15,557 bases of DNA from Eggerthellaceae bacterium UBA5808 (GCA_002417975.1 DIDE01000092.1:1-15557), one strand, 5' to 3'; positions 7,266-14,717 are shown, numbered from the stretch's first letter. Program-made: numbers and translations. Notes: generated by a model from the sequence alone, not told the origin.

Positions 7266-8450
7266 ATGATCACGGTTGCCGACATTATCGCATTGCCAGC
7301 TTTCAAAAGGGTTGAGCTTATCGCTCCCTGCAAAGGAGGCGGATCGAGACCTGTTCATAATGTGGGAATACTCGATTGTCCGCCGGACATCAATAATTAC
7401 AATGCCTATTTTCCTGGCGAGTTTATTGTGACGAACCTTGGTTTTGCTGCAGGTGATAAAGAGGCATCGCAGGCTGCACTGCTCGCGATGATTGCGCGCA
7501 GACCGTCGGCTATTGCGGTGAAAACTGTGTATGATCCGATCGTAAGTGAACAGGTCCGTCGGGCTAGTGAATTATCAGGTGTGCCTGTATATATTTATGA
7601 GGGCGCCTACCATGAGATGGTTGCATATCAGGCGCTTGATCTTATTCGCAATGATGAACAAGAAGAAGATAAGAGCGAGGCAATTGATGCGCTCTTGCAA
7701 CCCGAAAATGATGAACTCATCAGAGACGCTCTCTTCGATATAACGCGAACAACTGGATCTGCGATGCGGTGTATTGCTGTTCGCCCCAAAAACGGTGATG
7801 AATGTTCGTTGCATGCGCTTATGGGCAATCTCAGCCATACTTTTAACTCTATGGCTACAAATACAGATAACGTCGAGGCTGTTCGTTGTTTTCGCTATCG
7901 TGATTGTCTATTAGTTTTTGTTTCGTACGAAGAAAGCAACCCTCACGTTACCGATGAGGGTTTGGACGCGCCTGCTACTGAGATACTTCGTATTATTAAA
8001 TCTACAGGAGAATTGCTTTGCGGCATTGGAGATGAAGTTGCGCTCTCCGAAGGGGATCTAAGCATTCGCCAAGCACTGATGCTATTGCAGTCTGCGGACG
8101 ATAAAGGTCTCACCTCGATGATGTGGGGTGACTTACATGTCGATGCATTCTTTAAGGCAGCAGCGGGTGACCGTTTGCTTGCATTGACCTGCTCGACGTA
8201 TCTGACCCGGCTTAAGGGTGATGGATCTAGTAAAGAATCTGATATGTTAGCGACAGCTAAAACGTTTGTCGCTCATACCGGTGATGTGAATACGACTGCT
8301 GCTGCACTCTACCAGCACCCAAACACAATTCGCTATCGACTGCGCAAGATTAAAGCACTTTTGGGATTGTCTGATGCGTCCGATAGGGAATTGCTCCTCT
8401 TTTTAAATCTGGTATTTCTTACCTCTGGAGATACTCTCGTTGCTGATTAG
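7266..8450 (+). CDS. PucR-family transcriptional regulator
   Basis: The product is 394 residues. The N-terminal part (about 1-120, MITVADIIALPAF...) resembles the PucR N-terminal domain, named for the purine-catabolism regulator. The C-terminus (about 340-368) holds the helix-turn-helix of the family, with NTTAAALYQHPNTIRYRLRK and then IKALLGL. The middle (about 165-330) fits the linking GGDEF-like/CdaR region. ATG 7266 is set by AGGGAAGG 7 nt upstream (7251-7258), in preference to the longer frame from 7221. It is followed in the same direction by the carbamoyltransferase after a 307-bp leader that has its own promoter. I infer that it senses the pathway's substrate and controls the downstream genes and perhaps YjiH. 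The ligand is unknown. Confidence 0.9.
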   Translation: MITVADIIALPAFKRVELIAPCKGGGSRPVHNVGILDCPPDINNYNAYFPGEFIVTNLGFAAGDKEASQAALLAMIARRPSAIAVKTVYDPIVSEQVRRASELSGVPVYIYEGAYHEMVAYQALDLIRNDEQEEDKSEAIDALLQPENDELIRDALFDITRTTGSAMRCIAVRPKNGDECSLHALMGNLSHTFNSMATNTDNVEAVRCFRYRDCLLVFVSYEESNPHVTDEGLDAPATEILRIIKSTGELLCGIGDEVALSEGDLSIRQALMLLQSADDKGLTSMMWGDLHVDAFFKAAAGDRLLALTCSTYLTRLKGDGSSKESDMLATAKTFVAHTGDVNTTAAALYQHPNTIRYRLRKIKALLGLSDASDRELLLFLNLVFLTSGDTLVAD

Positions 8451-8467
8451 CGCTAGAGAAATATTCA

Positions 8468-8489
8468 TATTTGTGCATGTTTACAAATA
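8468..8489. promoter_or_regulatory. Inverted repeat upstream of the carbamoyltransferase promoter
   Basis: TATTTGT (8468-8474) and ACAAATA (8483-8489) are a perfect 7-bp inverted repeat with an 8-bp spacer. The repeat is centred about 60 bp before the predicted transcription start and just upstream of the -35. It is a candidate activator site, perhaps for the PucR-type protein. Confidence 0.45.
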
Positions 8490-8502
8490 AATAGTTACTT
8501 TT

Positions 8503-8531
8503 TTGTCAAAGCGACCATACCTCTCTTTAAT
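8503..8531 (+). promoter_or_regulatory. Promoter of the carbamoyltransferase operon
   Basis: TTGTCA (8503-8508) and TTTAAT (8526-8531) are separated by exactly 17 bp, both with five of six consensus bases. Transcription would begin near 8538 and give a leader of about 220 nt. Confidence 0.55.
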
Positions 8532-8610
8532 TGTCCGCCTTACACTTCCAACTGGTTGGTTGATCGGGAATGCGTTGGCACAATCTCATGTGCTTACGTT
8601 CTTTCGGATC

Positions 8611-8658
8611 GCGTTTATGAATTGGATCCTTAAGGGAAGGATCCGCGTTTATGAATTG
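8611..8658. repeat. Palindrome flanked by direct repeats in the carbamoyltransferase leader
   Basis: GCGTTTATGAATTG occurs twice (8611-8624 and 8645-8658), 34 bp apart. Between the copies lie GGATCCTT (8624-8631) and AAGGATCC (8637-8644), a perfect inverted repeat around AAGGG. It lies inside the predicted 5' leader about 100 nt before the start codon, where the RNA would fold into a hairpin. It may be a regulatory element or the product of a local duplication. Confidence 0.75.
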
Positions 8659-8757
8659 CGTTATAAGGGGTATCAACCTGTCAGGAGGGGCTGTCTGCTT
8701 CTTGGGCAACGTCCGTCGGGGTAAGACTATACAAGGTCGAGACGGAAGGGGCTTTTT

Positions 8758-9774
8758 ATGAGAAGTTCTGTATTTCAAGGTCGGCATCTGCTGTCGACAA
8801 GAGACTACAGCAAGGCTGAGCTTACATGGCTCATTGGTTTTGCTGAGCATCTCAAGGACATGAAGAAGCACAACATCCCACATCATTATCTCGAAGGGAA
8901 AAACATCGCTCTCTTGTTCGAGAAGTCATCAACGCGGACGCGTTCTGCATTTACAACGGCTTGCATCGACTTGGGCGCTCATCCTGAATATCTGGGAAAG
9001 AATGATATTCAGCTTGGTAGAAAAGAAACTGTGCTCGATACGGCAAAGGTTCTTGGTTCGATGTTTGACGGAATAGAATTCCGCGGATTTAAGCAGGAGC
9101 ACGTCGAGCAACTTGCAGAATATTCAGGGGTTCCTGTCTGGAACGGTCTTACTGATCGTGAACATCCGACGCAAATGCTCGCCGACTTCATGACGATCAA
9201 AGAATATTTTGGCAAACTTGAAGGAATCAACCTTGCCTATTGTGGTCAGGGACGGAACAACGTTCAGAATTCTTTGATGATTACATCGGCAATTCTCGGT
9301 GTAAATTACGTAAATGCTACGCCAAAAGAGCTCGAGCCTGACCCTGAGATTCTAGCGGTTGCGCGCAAATTTGCTGCCGAATCTGGTGCAACGATTCGTG
9401 TAACAAATGATCCAGTTGATGCAGTCGAAAACGCCGATGCGGTGTATGCAAACGTTTGGGCTGCAATGGGAGAAGAATCAAAGTTCGCTGAGCGCGTACG
9501 TTTGATGAAACCCTATCAGGTCAATGCCGAGCTCGTTTCTCATATCAAGAACCCGGATTGGATATTCCTCCATTGTCTTCCTGCGTTTCATAATGCAGAG
9601 ACTGAGTATGCAGCGAAGATCAAAGAAGAACATGGCATCGATGCTATGGAAGTTACCGATGATGTGTTCTACTCCGATCACGGTCATCAATTCGAAGAGG
9701 CCGAAAATCGTATGCATACCATCAAAGCCATCATGGCAGCAACGCTTGGAGATCTCTACATTCCCTACGTGTAA
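8758..9774 (+). CDS. Ornithine-carbamoyltransferase-like enzyme with altered substrate loop
   Basis: The 338-residue product has the usual length of catabolic ornithine carbamoyltransferases. The carbamoyl-phosphate site is intact: SSTRTR at 57-62, HPTQ at 136-139, and HCLP at 272-275 with Cys273. NSL follows RNN near 166-173. The loop that normally reads D-x-x-x-S-M-G and binds the alpha-amino group of ornithine reads N232-V-W-A-A236-M-G here, so both amino-binding side chains are changed. ATG 8758 follows GGAAGGGG (8744-8751). In the cluster it should phosphorolyse a ureido compound to an amine and carbamoyl phosphate for the carbamate kinase. Ordinary citrulline/ornithine activity is possible but is made less likely by those residues. 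Putrescine carbamoyltransferase is unlikely because its loop differs. The fold is certain and the substrate open. Confidence 0.88.
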   Translation: MRSSVFQGRHLLSTRDYSKAELTWLIGFAEHLKDMKKHNIPHHYLEGKNIALLFEKSSTRTRSAFTTACIDLGAHPEYLGKNDIQLGRKETVLDTAKVLGSMFDGIEFRGFKQEHVEQLAEYSGVPVWNGLTDREHPTQMLADFMTIKEYFGKLEGINLAYCGQGRNNVQNSLMITSAILGVNYVNATPKELEPDPEILAVARKFAAESGATIRVTNDPVDAVENADAVYANVWAAMGEESKFAERVRLMKPYQVNAELVSHIKNPDWIFLHCLPAFHNAETEYAAKIKEEHGIDAMEVTDDVFYSDHGHQFEEAENRMHTIKAIMAATLGDLYIPYV

Positions 9775-9782
9775 GGCCTACT

Positions 9783-9798
9783 GAGCTATAGATAGCTC
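9783..9798 (+). terminator. Weak hairpin after the carbamoyltransferase
   Basis: GAGCTA and TAGCTC form a perfect 6-bp stem with a TAGA loop directly after the stop codon. It is followed only by TTGCC, so it is at best a weak or partial terminator or an mRNA-end stabiliser. Confidence 0.3.
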
Positions 9799-9946
9799 TT
9801 GCCTTGTACGGATCTATCGCAAGCTGCTATTTCTGTTATGCATAAAGTGAATTGCCATCTGATCTGCCGATGTGTTTGCTGGATCACGTTGCTGTAGATC
9901 GTGATGCCTGTTTACTCTTTGTGTCCCACTTTTCATTCCCTCATGG

Positions 9947-9970
9947 GGGGTCATGTGCGCGCATGACCCC
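9947..9970 (+). promoter_or_regulatory. 9-bp hairpin just upstream of the YfcC ribosome binding site
   Basis: GGGGTCATG (9947-9955) and CATGACCCC (9962-9970) pair perfectly around TGCGCG. The stem ends 6 nt before the AAAGGAG site of the carrier gene. There is no T tract, so a role as a processing, stabilising or translation-control structure between the two genes is more likely than termination. Confidence 0.6.
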
Positions 9971-9989
9971 TATAGGAAAGGAGATTCTT

Positions 9990-11507
9990 ATGTCAAAAAA
10001 AGGCGTTACGCCTTCGAAAAAAAAGAAGTTTAAGACTCCGAATACGTATGTGATTTTATTCGCAGTCATTGCCGTGATCGCCATACTATCGTGGTTTATT
10101 CCTGGTGGCGCTTACGATTTGGACGATGCTGGCAGAGCAATTTCGGGAACGTATCATACGGTCACGTCCAATCCCCAAGGTATTTGGGATGTGCTCTTAT
10201 CGCCGATCATCGGCATGGTCGGTTCTAAGACAACAGCTGCAGCTATTTCAATTTCGCTGTTCATTATGCTGTTCGGCAGTTTCCTCGAAATGATGGAAGA
10301 AACGGGAGCTGTCAAAACTGGTCTTAAAAAGATCACGATTAAGAACCAGAACAATATGCACATTCTTATTGCGATTCTTGTTATTGTCATGTCGTTCTTC
10401 GGTACCGTTGAGGGCGCGTATGAGGAAGGCATCGTGTATTTCATGATGTTCGTTCCTGTAATTCTTGCCTTAGGGCTTGATACCGTTGTAGCGGTTATGA
10501 TTGTTGTTCTTGGTACTCAGATTGGTTGTCTTGCTTCTACGGTTAACCCGTTTTCCGTTGGTATAGCTTCAGGTATTGCGGGTATTTCAAGTGGCGATGG
10601 CATTGGTTTACGTGTACTCATGCTGGTTGTTATGACTGCGCTCATTATCTTTATCATTTGTCGTTACGCCGACAAGATCAAAGCTCATCCTGAGAAATCC
10701 GTTCAGTTCTTCCGTCGCGATAAGGATCTCGAAGAATTCCCTGTATCAAAAGAAAATGTTGAGCTTACAGGAAAGCAAAAAGCGGCTTTGGGAATGTTCA
10801 TAGCGACATTTGCCATAATGATTGTTTCCCTTGTTCCGTGGACAGCTATTAATCCGAGTTGGACATTCTTCAAAGATTTTGTTGGATGGATTGCCGCAAC
10901 GCCTATTATCAGCTCTGTTCTTGGCGGTGACATTACGCCGTTTGGTGATTGGTACTTCCCAGAACTGACCATGATGCTGCTTGTCATGACGATTGTTACC
11001 GGCTTCATCATGAAATACAACATCAATAAGATCATCGACATCATCATCAAAGGTGCGTCTGGTCTAGTTGCAACTGCATTTGTTGTGCCACTTGCTCGAG
11101 GCATTCAGGTTGTTATGGATTCCGGCCAAATTACGCCGACCATCCTTCATTTTGGCGAGGCAACGCTTTCGGCATTACCTCCAGTAGCTTTCGTCATCGT
11201 ATCTCTGCTGTTCTACTTTGCAATTGCCTGCCTTATTCCAAGTTCAACTGGCTTAGCTGCAGCAACGATGGCAGTTATGGCTGCTCTTGCTCGATTCGCA
11301 GGTGTTCCTGTTTCGATCATGATCACAATTTACTGTGTTGCACTTGGCATGGCAAAGATGATTTCACCGACATCAATCGTGGTGATGACCTGTACATCGG
11401 CGGCGCATATGAGCTATGGGGATTGGGTTAAACATGTGCTGCCAACGGTCGGAATTGTATTTGCTGTCAGTTGCGTGTTCCTTATCCTCGGGCTCTCATT
11501 CTCTTAA
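9990..11507 (+). CDS. YfcC-family basic amino acid/antiporter-like carrier
   Basis: The product is 505 residues. It has a short lysine-rich cytoplasmic start, about twelve membrane helices, the YfcC signature FGTVEGAYEEGIVYF around residue 130, LIPSSTGLAAATMAVM near residue 415, and AKMISPTSIVV toward the end. The family contains carriers found next to arginine-deiminase genes and is related to the dicarboxylate/C4 anaerobic carriers. ATG 9990 follows AAAGGAG with a 6-nt spacer (9977-9983); the in-frame upstream starts lack such a site. It sits between the carbamoyltransferase and the amidinohydrolase, so it probably exchanges the guanidino substrate for the amine product. Direction and substrate are inferred. 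Confidence 0.88.
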   Translation: MSKKGVTPSKKKKFKTPNTYVILFAVIAVIAILSWFIPGGAYDLDDAGRAISGTYHTVTSNPQGIWDVLLSPIIGMVGSKTTAAAISISLFIMLFGSFLEMMEETGAVKTGLKKITIKNQNNMHILIAILVIVMSFFGTVEGAYEEGIVYFMMFVPVILALGLDTVVAVMIVVLGTQIGCLASTVNPFSVGIASGIAGISSGDGIGLRVLMLVVMTALIIFIICRYADKIKAHPEKSVQFFRRDKDLEEFPVSKENVELTGKQKAALGMFIATFAIMIVSLVPWTAINPSWTFFKDFVGWIAATPIISSVLGGDITPFGDWYFPELTMMLLVMTIVTGFIMKYNINKIIDIIIKGASGLVATAFVVPLARGIQVVMDSGQITPTILHFGEATLSALPPVAFVIVSLLFYFAIACLIPSSTGLAAATMAVMAALARFAGVPVSIMITIYCVALGMAKMISPTSIVVMTCTSAAHMSYGDWVKHVLPTVGIVFAVSCVFLILGLSFS

Positions 11508-11561
11508 ATCTCCACGTTACTTCGATAATCAGCAATTATTTTCGCAAGAAAGGACAAGACA

Positions 11562-12419
11562 ATGGCTGAAGAAAAAGTGTATGTCACTAATGCAACGAAT
11601 CCTCTTAAGAAAGTAATGGTGTGCTCTCCGCGCTACTACACCTTTAACGGGATTAACGTCATCACATCCGAGTGGATGCGCAAAGGTGACAAGGAACAAA
11701 ATGATGTAATGGTAGCTGAATGGCAAACGTTGGTTGATGCCTACAAGGACAATGGAATTGAGGTCGTTGAGGTTGAGGCGCGTCCTGAATTTGAAGTGAT
11801 GACCTTCGCTCGTGATTATGGTGCCATGATCAAAGAAGGCGCGATCATGGGTCATTTCCGTCATCCAGTCCGTCGGGTTGAAGCGGTTGCCTATGAAGAA
11901 AAGCTCAAGGAAATGGGCGTGCCTATCGTTGCTCGTGTAAACGCTGGATGTTTTGAAGGCGGAGACTTTTGGATGGTCGATGAGCATACGCTTGCATTTG
12001 GCAGTGTTGATCGTACTGATTGTGCTGGTGTCGCTAATCTGCGTGATCAGCTGTCAAAGTATGGTTACACAGTTGTTGGTGTTCCTTGCCCGCCTCAGAA
12101 CCTTCACTTGGATATGATTTTCAATATTGTTGCTCCTCGTGTTGCTCTGGCCTGTGTTGACCAGCTTCCATACAACTTCTTGCAAATGCTCAAGCGTCGC
12201 CATTTTGAGCTGATTCCTGTTGCGAGCGAAGACATGTATAAGCATGGCTGCAATGTGCAGTGCATCGGCAATAATAAGGTTATTGCGATCAAAAAGAACA
12301 AGCCTATCAATGATAAGATGCGTGCATTGGGCATTGACGTTATCGATGTGCCCTTTGATCAGATCCTCCATGCAGGTGGTGGCCCTCATTGCCTGACGCA
12401 GCCTATTGAGCGTCCGTAA
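11562..12419 (+). CDS. DDAH/amidinotransferase-fold guanidino hydrolase
   Basis: This 285-residue member of the amidinotransferase (arginine-deiminase superfamily) fold is the size of a dimethylargininase rather than the roughly 400-residue ArcA deiminase. Visible catalytic positions are RD (84-85), EGGD (132-135), His182 in LHLDM, and Cys277 in the closing GGGPHCLTQPIER motif. The Cys attacks the guanidino carbon, Glu and His assist, and the expected reaction converts R-guanidine plus water to R-urea and an amine or ammonia. AAAGGA lies 7 nt before ATG 11562, and the gap to the YfcC gene is 54 bp. It should supply the ureido substrate for the carbamoyltransferase. True methylarginine, arginine or agmatine substrates cannot be separated by eye. 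Confidence 0.88.
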   Translation: MAEEKVYVTNATNPLKKVMVCSPRYYTFNGINVITSEWMRKGDKEQNDVMVAEWQTLVDAYKDNGIEVVEVEARPEFEVMTFARDYGAMIKEGAIMGHFRHPVRRVEAVAYEEKLKEMGVPIVARVNAGCFEGGDFWMVDEHTLAFGSVDRTDCAGVANLRDQLSKYGYTVVGVPCPPQNLHLDMIFNIVAPRVALACVDQLPYNFLQMLKRRHFELIPVASEDMYKHGCNVQCIGNNKVIAIKKNKPINDKMRALGIDVIDVPFDQILHAGGGPHCLTQPIERP

Positions 12420-12436
12420 TCAACCTTTTTGTATGC

Positions 12437-12481
12437 GACCCGCCCGTTGGTGTATATAGGTACCTAGCGGGCGGGTCTTTT
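12437..12481 (+). terminator. Strong rho-independent terminator
   Basis: GACCCGCCCG (12437-12446) and CGGGCGGGTC (12468-12477) form a perfect 10-bp GC-rich stem followed by TTTT (12478-12481). It directly follows the amidinohydrolase and precedes the ribosome binding site of the dehydrogenase by a few nucleotides, so it should cap the upstream transcript or limit read-through. Confidence 0.85.
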
Positions 12482-12498
12482 CATGGGGAGGAAACGAT

Positions 12499-13512
12499 AT
12501 GAAAGTTCTTATCAGCGATTATGCAGAGAGTATGATGCCTGAGCATAGTCTCGAGATTGAGACGCTTAAAAGTGGTTTAGGCAATGATCTGGAAATTGAA
12601 TCGTATGCTTATTCAGATGAACGTCGGGCTGAGTTCTATGAAAAGCTCGAGTCGGCCGATGCGTTGTTAACGGCATTTATTAAAATGGATGAAGAGGCGT
12701 TTCAATATGCTCCTCATCTGAAAGTTATTGCCATCAATGCAACAGGGTGGGATTCCATAGATGTTGATGCGGCTACACGGCACGGTGTTGGTGTGTGCCC
12801 GATCGGTGAGTATTGCACATGGGATGTGTCCGAGAGTGCGATTGCTTATATGTTTGCGCTCAATAAACATTTCAAGTTCTACACCCATCAGATTGATGTT
12901 GACCATGAATGGAATTACGCTGCTGCGCCTCAGTATCCGCGCATCGAAGATCAAACGCTGGGAATTGTTGGGTTTGGCAAAATAGGAAAATGTACTGCCA
13001 AAAAAGCAAAGGGTCTTGTTAAAAAGATTGTTGCATACGATCCCTACGTTGATTCTCACTTTTTCGAGGATGCTGGTGTTGAGCGTGCAGAGAATGTTGA
13101 AGAATTGTATGCACAAGCAGATATCATCGTTAATCATATGTGCTTAACCGATGAGAACAAGTTTTTCTTTAACAAGAAAGCGTTTGATGCAATGGCAAAG
13201 CATCCCATCTTTATCAACTTAGGTCGTGGCTTGTCCATTGACGAACCTGCACTTATCCAGGCGCTCGATGATGGAAAAGTGAGGGCATTTGGAGCTGATG
13301 TGCTCTATGATGAGACGCCTGATTTGGCTCACCATCCTCTTGTTGGTCGTGAGAATGTTATTATCACGCCGCATGCTGCGTTTTACTCGACATCTTCGAT
13401 GCGTGACATTCAGGTCTTTTCTTGCAACAACATCGTCAACTATTTGTGTGGCAGAAAAGCGCAGCTCTTTAAACTTATCAACGATGTTGATGTGAGCGAT
13501 TCGCGCAACTGA
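12499..13512 (+). CDS. D-isomer-specific 2-hydroxyacid dehydrogenase (NAD-dependent)
   Basis: The 337-residue product has the family's usual length. The nucleotide fold carries GFGKIG (158-163), with Asp181 at the end of the next strand, pointing to NAD rather than NADP. The catalytic triad is visible as Arg243 (NLGRG), Glu272 and His292 (TPHAAF). GGAGG lies 7 nt before ATG 12499. A 2-keto acid is reduced to a D-2-hydroxy acid or the reverse; the exact acid is unknown. It lies after a strong terminator, so its promoter or regulated read-through is unclear, and before the carbamate kinase. Its location argues that the pathway's carbon skeleton has, or acquires, a hydroxyl group. Its last nine codons are duplicated downstream (13549-13575). 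Confidence 0.9.
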   Translation: MKVLISDYAESMMPEHSLEIETLKSGLGNDLEIESYAYSDERRAEFYEKLESADALLTAFIKMDEEAFQYAPHLKVIAINATGWDSIDVDAATRHGVGVCPIGEYCTWDVSESAIAYMFALNKHFKFYTHQIDVDHEWNYAAAPQYPRIEDQTLGIVGFGKIGKCTAKKAKGLVKKIVAYDPYVDSHFFEDAGVERAENVEELYAQADIIVNHMCLTDENKFFFNKKAFDAMAKHPIFINLGRGLSIDEPALIQALDDGKVRAFGADVLYDETPDLAHHPLVGRENVIITPHAAFYSTSSMRDIQVFSCNNIVNYLCGRKAQLFKLINDVDVSDSRN

Positions 13513-13575
13513 GCGTGTCGATACAGGTACGTTCACGCAACTAAGAACATTGACGTGAGTGATTCGCATAATTGA
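13486..13575. repeat. Duplicated dehydrogenase 3' end bracketing a repeat unit
   Basis: The final codons V-D-V-S-D-S-R-N-stop (13486-13512) reappear as I-D-V-S-D-S-H-N-stop (13549-13575). Every difference between the two copies in this stretch is a transition. Between the copies lies the 28-bp unit shared with the MarR gene (13514-13541). The second copy sits just before the carbamate kinase ribosome binding site. Confidence 0.75.
13514..13541 (+). repeat. 28-bp repeat, copy 1 (intergenic)
   Basis: These 28 bases match 15530-15557 at 27 positions; the single difference is C13519 versus T15535. In the MarR frame they read RVDTGTFTQ. Copy 2 runs to the window edge, so the true repeat may be longer. 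Confidence 0.85.
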
Positions 13576-13600
13576 AACTACTATATTCGAAAGGAATCTT

Positions 13601-14557
13601 ATGCCATATACAAAGGGGGATGGACCCTCGGTCGTTATTGCTCTAGGAGGCAACGCTCTTGGCAACAACGCTCAAGAACAGCTGGAACTTGTCAAGAATA
13701 CTGCGAAGCATATTGTCGATATGGTTGGTGAGGGTATTAATGTTGTGGTTACCCATGGCAATGGCCCGCAAGTTGGCATGATTAACAATGCATTTGATGT
13801 TGCTTCGAAGGATCCGTCAAGCAAAGTTCCTGCTATGCCGTTTCCGGAGTGTGGCGCGATGAGCCAAGGCTATATTGGCTATCAGCTTTCTCAAGCAATT
13901 TTGGGTGAGCTTAAGCATCGTGGCATTATGCGATCAACTGCTAACGTTATCACGCAAACTGTTGTTGACCCTGATGATCCAGCGTTCAAAAATCCAACCA
14001 AGCCTGTTGGTGCTTTTATGACCGAAGAAGAAGCGCAAGCGCTTGCCGACAAGACGGGGTATACAGTACGAGAAGATGCTGGTCGTGGTTGGAGACGCGT
14101 GGTCGCTTCTCCACAGCCGCAGCGTATTGTTGAATTCGATGCCGTAAAGGATTTGATGGACGAAGGCTATATTGTGGTGTCTACCGGTGGCGGTGGAATT
14201 CCTGTCATCGAGGCTAATGATTCTTATCATGGGGTAGCGGCAGTCATCGATAAGGATAATTCTGCATCCATGCTTGCTGCAGCTTTTCATGCTGACATGC
14301 TGGTTATTCTAACTGCGGTTGAGAAAGTATGCATAAACTTTGGCACGCCAGAACAAAAAGAAATTTCGGAAATGACGGTTGCGCAGGCGCGTGAGTATAT
14401 CGCGCAAGGACAGTTTGCTCCCGGAAGCATGCTTCCTAAAATCGAAGCCTGCATCAAATATGTTGAGCGTTATCCGCAGGGGCGTGCGCTGGTCACGTCT
14501 CTTGATCGCGCCGAAGCTGGTTTACGTGGCGAAACAGGCACGATTATAACCGCATAA
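13601..14557 (+). CDS. arcC: Carbamate kinase
   Basis: The 318-residue product has all the family hallmarks: ALGGNAL (14-20), THGNGPQVG, CGAMSQGYIGYQL, STGGGGIPV, DKDNSASMLA and GSMLPKIEAC. The enzyme transfers the phosphate of carbamoyl phosphate to ADP, giving ATP plus carbamate that decays to ammonia and CO2, in the cytosol. ATG 13601 with AAAGGAA (13590-13595) was preferred over the longer frame that begins at 13559 inside the repeat. It is the energy-conserving last step for the carbamoyltransferase at 8758. The arcC-type function is secure; a purely arginine-dependent role is not, because the cluster is atypical. Confidence 0.95.
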   Translation: MPYTKGDGPSVVIALGGNALGNNAQEQLELVKNTAKHIVDMVGEGINVVVTHGNGPQVGMINNAFDVASKDPSSKVPAMPFPECGAMSQGYIGYQLSQAILGELKHRGIMRSTANVITQTVVDPDDPAFKNPTKPVGAFMTEEEAQALADKTGYTVREDAGRGWRRVVASPQPQRIVEFDAVKDLMDEGYIVVSTGGGGIPVIEANDSYHGVAAVIDKDNSASMLAAAFHADMLVILTAVEKVCINFGTPEQKEISEMTVAQAREYIAQGQFAPGSMLPKIEACIKYVERYPQGRALVTSLDRAEAGLRGETGTIITA

Positions 14558-14662
14558 TGGTGTGTTTGCTGGTAGGCAATAATACACAGGCGGTCCCTTA
14601 TTTTGTTAGCTGCCATAGTTGCAGGTAGCAAATAATTAGAATGTGTGTTTCTTAAATTATGA

Positions 14663-14712
14663 GCACCCCTAGCTTTGATGTGATCGGTTGCGACATCAAA
14701 AGTTAGGGGTGC
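14663..14712. repeat. Long imperfect hairpin at the border of a truncated gene
   Basis: GCACCCCTAGCTTTGATGT (14663-14681) pairs with 14693-14712 around an 11-nt loop, with one G/A difference and one bulged base. No T tract follows it. The recognisable MATE coding begins within about 10-20 nt of its right end, so it marks the breakpoint. It could be a terminator for carbamate kinase, a small repeated element, or a deletion scar. Confidence 0.7.
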
Positions 14713-14717
14713 GTGGG

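Noticed and set aside
7056..7358. 100-codon minus-strand frame between YjiH and pucR
   Set aside because: It overlaps the heptamer tract and the start of pucR, shows low-complexity residues and has no domain.
8503..8724. 73-codon plus-strand frame before the carbamoyltransferase
   Set aside because: It spans the promoter and the leader repeats, lacks a ribosome binding site at its start and has no recognisable domain.
8758..14557. Standard arginine deiminase (arcABCD) operon
   Set aside because: There is no ArcA-length deiminase, the carbamoyltransferase loop is not the ornithine type, and a hydroxyacid dehydrogenase is included; only arcC is conventional.
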